From positions 1 to 34,956 of the forward strand of contig CAZNEZ010000017.1 of assembly GCA_964572475.1 (NCBI GenBank): a stretch of DNA of 34,956 nucleotides, in the 5' to 3' direction. The DNA is from CAZNEZ01 sp964572475. GTDB lineage: Bacteria; Bacillota; Clostridia; Lachnospirales; Lachnospiraceae. This document shows, one piece after another, positions 32,794-34,956 of the stretch. The notes beneath the pieces are model-generated. The model did not search any database and was not told where the DNA came from. It was given only the letters and a program-made list of their open reading frames with translations. The position numbers were made by a program, and so were the translations under genes. Numbering within the stretch: the stretch's first letter is position 1; each line of letters opens with the position of its first letter.

Positions 32794-33654
32794 ATGAAAA
32801 AAAGATTAGGAATACTGGGTGCAGGAAAGCTTGCAAAAATTATTGTGGATGCATACAAACAAGGATTTTTATCGGATTATGAACTTGTGGCGGTTCTTGG
32901 AAGAAATCGGGAACGTGTTGAGGGATTGGTGAATGGAACAGAGGCGGCTGCTTGTATGGAAATGGATGTGTTCCTTGCAACAAAACCGGATATTGTTGCT
33001 GAGGCAGCATCGGTCGCAGCAGTAAAAGATCATGTATCGACCATCCTTCAGAATGGTTCCAACTTTGTCGCACTTTCTATTGGTGCATTTGCAGATGAGG
33101 CGTTTTTAGAATCAGTAAGGAAAACAGCGTCTACATACGGAACAAAAATTCATCTTTCATCTGGAGCAGTAGGCGGATTCGATGTGTTAAGAACACTGGC
33201 GTTGATGGCACAGGCACAGGAGAAGCTGGGAAAAGATGAGGGTGGTACAGAGGAAACAGGTTCAGTGATGAATGCGAAACAGGTTTTTTGTACCCATAAG
33301 GGACCAGATTCATTGAGAAACACACCTCTATTTACAGAGGAATTGGTGGATGGAAATATACAGAAAGAAGGGGATTCCACAGAGGTATTTGCTGGAAATG
33401 CAAAGGAGGCCATTGGACTTTTGCCTACGAAGGTCAATGTGGCGGTTGCGGCATCACTTGCAGGAATTGGAGTAGAACAGACACAGGTTTCTATCAATTC
33501 TACTTACGGAATGTCTGGAGATGATCATTGCATTACATTGGAGGCGGCTGGATGCAAGACGGTGATTGATACATTTTCACCAACGGCAGATATTGCAGCC
33601 TGGAGCGTGGTAGCATTGCTTCGTAACCTTGCGTCGCCGATTGAGACGTTTTAA
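32794..33654 (+). CDS. Aspartate dehydrogenase-like oxidoreductase (NadX family)
   Basis: 286 residues. The nucleotide-binding loop GILGAGKLA is at 6-14. The family landmarks IHLSSGAVGGFDVLRT (near 121-136) and LPTKVNVAVAASLAGIG (near 210-226) are present, and a His follows in GMSGDDHCITLEAAG, the position of the proposed catalytic His. L-aspartate dehydrogenases convert aspartate to iminoaspartate with NAD(P) and may feed NAD synthesis, though many members are uncharacterised. About 30 residues near 145-175 are an insertion rich in Glu and Gly (EKLGKDEGGTEETGSV). In tandem with the HD gene upstream and about 120 bp before the 2-hydroxyacid dehydrogenase-like gene. Confidence 0.8.
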   Translation: MKKRLGILGAGKLAKIIVDAYKQGFLSDYELVAVLGRNRERVEGLVNGTEAAACMEMDVFLATKPDIVAEAASVAAVKDHVSTILQNGSNFVALSIGAFADEAFLESVRKTASTYGTKIHLSSGAVGGFDVLRTLALMAQAQEKLGKDEGGTEETGSVMNAKQVFCTHKGPDSLRNTPLFTEELVDGNIQKEGDSTEVFAGNAKEAIGLLPTKVNVAVAASLAGIGVEQTQVSINSTYGMSGDDHCITLEAAGCKTVIDTFSPTADIAAWSVVALLRNLASPIETF

Positions 33655-33775
33655 ATTATGATTTTTCAGCCAGACAATTATGTAATTATCTATATTGAAT
33701 AATATATGCATTAATAATATGTTTCACACAGGCATGCTTTTATTGTGTCTATAAGAAAAAGGAGGATTTTATAAT

Positions 33776-34732
33776 ATGTTTAACAAAATTGTTGTGATTG
33801 AATCTACAGGCATGACGGAAGCTGCCTATAAAGAAATGAAACAGTACGCGCAGGAAATTGTGCGTTTTGAGGATATACCAGGAGATAATGCAGAAATCAT
33901 CAGACGAATCGGTGATGCAGACGCGGCACTGCTTAGCTATACATCTCGAATTGATCAGGAGGTTATAGATGGGTGTCCTAACCTGAAATATATTGGCATG
34001 TGCTGTAGCCTGTATTCAGAGGAGAGTGCCAATGTAGATATTGCCTATGCGAGAACCAAAGGGATTTCTGTTCGCGGAATCCGAGATTATGGAGATCAGG
34101 GAGTTGTTGAGTATGTGCTTCATGAGTTGATTGGTTTGCTGCATGGATATGGCAGTCAGAAGTGGGAGAAGGAAGCGATAGAGCTGACTCGTCTGAAAGT
34201 TGGAATTGTTGGTCTTGGAACCTCTGGGACAATGATCGCGCAAGCACTGCATTTCCTGGGAGCAGATGTGCGTTATTACAGCAGAACTAGAAAACCGGAG
34301 CAGGAGAAGGCGGGGATTTCTTATATGGAACTGCATCCATTGCTTTCAGAATGTACGGTGATTTGTACCTGTTTGAATAAGAATGTGATTCTCCTTCATG
34401 AAGAGGAGTTTGAAAAAATCGGACATCATAAGATTTTGATTAATACATCTATTGCACCATCCCATGATGTGCCAGTATTGGCAAAGTGGCTGGAAAATCC
34501 AGAGAATTTCTTCTTTACAGATACACCGGCAGGGCTTGGAGGAGCAGATGCAGTTGCTGCGGTGAAGCTGAAAGAAGCAAGGGATAAAGAAAGTGCATGT
34601 AACACAAGCGTATGTGGGAAACTACTCGTGCAGGAGAATGTAACTTGTCGTGCGATTTCTGCAGGACGGACAGCCCAGGCATTTGAACTGATGGGCAGGA
34701 AAGTTTTGGATAATATTGCGATGGAAATGTAG
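33776..34732 (+). CDS. D-2-hydroxyacid dehydrogenase-like protein without the usual catalytic residues
   Basis: 318 residues. The NAD-binding Rossmann motif VGIVGLGTSG (142-151) and the split substrate domain layout of the D-isomer-specific 2-hydroxyacid dehydrogenases are clear (IGMCCSLYSEESANVDIAYARTKGISVRG near 73-101). Yet the catalytic Arg normally found in the N-[TA]-[AS]-R-G segment is Ile (ILINTSIAPSHDV, 220-232). The DVFxxEP glutamate region reads FFTDTPAGLG, and the TPHxAG histidine region reads ACNTSVCGK. It may bind NAD but not act as an ordinary dehydrogenase, or use other residues. AGGAGG precedes the ATG. Genes of this type occur beside NadX-like genes, so a joint substrate is possible. 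Confidence 0.75.
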   Translation: MFNKIVVIESTGMTEAAYKEMKQYAQEIVRFEDIPGDNAEIIRRIGDADAALLSYTSRIDQEVIDGCPNLKYIGMCCSLYSEESANVDIAYARTKGISVRGIRDYGDQGVVEYVLHELIGLLHGYGSQKWEKEAIELTRLKVGIVGLGTSGTMIAQALHFLGADVRYYSRTRKPEQEKAGISYMELHPLLSECTVICTCLNKNVILLHEEEFEKIGHHKILINTSIAPSHDVPVLAKWLENPENFFFTDTPAGLGGADAVAAVKLKEARDKESACNTSVCGKLLVQENVTCRAISAGRTAQAFELMGRKVLDNIAMEM

Positions 34733-34793
34733 ACAGAAAGTGGCTTCATGTGGTTATTGAGAATTTGTATCATAAAAATTACATATAAATTGC

Positions 34794-34858
34794 TTGACAT
34801 TTCCTAGTAATATGATATGATAATGCTCAAAAGGTTAGCAAAGGCTAACTTAGTGAGC
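34794..34858 (+). promoter_or_regulatory. Promoter with palindromic operator, gene outside window
   Basis: TTGACA (34794-34799), 16-bp spacer, TATGAT (34816-34821). Around the predicted transcript start lies GTTAGC-AAAG-GCTAAC (34834-34849), flanked by GCTCA/TGAGC (34825-34829, 34854-34858). The GGTTAGC...GCTAAC half-sites resemble DtxR/IdeR-type metal-repressor boxes, so an iron or manganese gene may follow beyond the window. It could also fold as a hairpin in the RNA. The rest of 34733-34956 has no gene. Confidence 0.5.
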
Positions 34859-34956
34859 TTTTCAAATATGTTTCTGAATACTTAGAATGATATATTGAAT
34901 ATGCATAGATAAAAAAAGAGGACACCAAAAGGCCAATGTCATTTAGATAAGGATGA

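Overview
The window is an AT-rich Firmicute chromosome segment, most likely from a gut Lachnospiraceae (Clostridia). The grounds are the order rplL-rpoB-rpoC then rpsL-rpsG-fusA-tuf, strong AGGAGG ribosome-binding sites, GTG and TTG starts, and the protein repertoire (YitT, HD-GYP, high-molecular-weight rubredoxin, BlaI/M56, Zn-dependent PLC-like protein). A run of 10 Ns inside fusA shows this is a draft, possibly metagenomic, assembly.

Region 1 (1-8.4 kb): end of rplL, a strong hairpin attenuator, a promoter, then rpoB and rpoC closed by an intrinsic terminator. RpoB has Asn instead of His at the position equivalent to E. coli 526 in the rifampicin-binding cluster.

Region 2 (8.4-21 kb): small accessory operons. 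A radical-SAM protein with a CX4CX2C cluster motif overlaps a YhhQ/VUT queuosine-precursor transporter, suggesting queuine salvage. Next come an HD-GYP-like protein, a GNAT and a YitT protein. A DesK/NarL-type two-component system (minus strand) faces an ATPase plus two ABC-2 permeases (plus strand), the gene set of the linearmycin-resistance Lnr systems. A minus-strand group of beta-CASP metallo-hydrolase, SurA/PrsA-like anchored protein and Zn-dependent PLC-like protein follows.

Region 3 (21-25.8 kb): the str operon rpsL-rpsG-fusA-tuf, with consensus promoters before rpsL and tuf and hairpins in both leaders. After tuf there is a nested inverted-repeat structure containing the terminator, followed by what may be the end of an ISL3-type insertion sequence. 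From there on the base and codon composition changes (more G, TTG and GTG codons), so this is either an island boundary or an assembly join.

Region 4 (25.9-35 kb): DUF2500-like and other small membrane proteins, signal peptidase I, then the most striking element of the window: a ~630-nt apparently non-coding RNA (about 27791-28419) with its own promoter and terminator. It is built from ten consecutive copies of one two-tier hairpin. Each has a GAGA tetraloop (two variants), a 2-bp closing stem, an unpaired UU, an inner stem, a purine-rich internal loop and an outer stem. The stems differ from copy to copy but keep pairing, which is strong internal evidence of selection on structure. I do not recognise it as a named family. 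Downstream are a flavin reductase-rubredoxin fusion, a BlaI/M56 regulatory pair with two palindromic operators, an HD-domain phosphohydrolase, an aspartate dehydrogenase-like protein, a 2-hydroxyacid dehydrogenase-like protein lacking the usual catalytic residues, and finally a promoter with a palindromic candidate metal-repressor operator whose gene lies outside the window.
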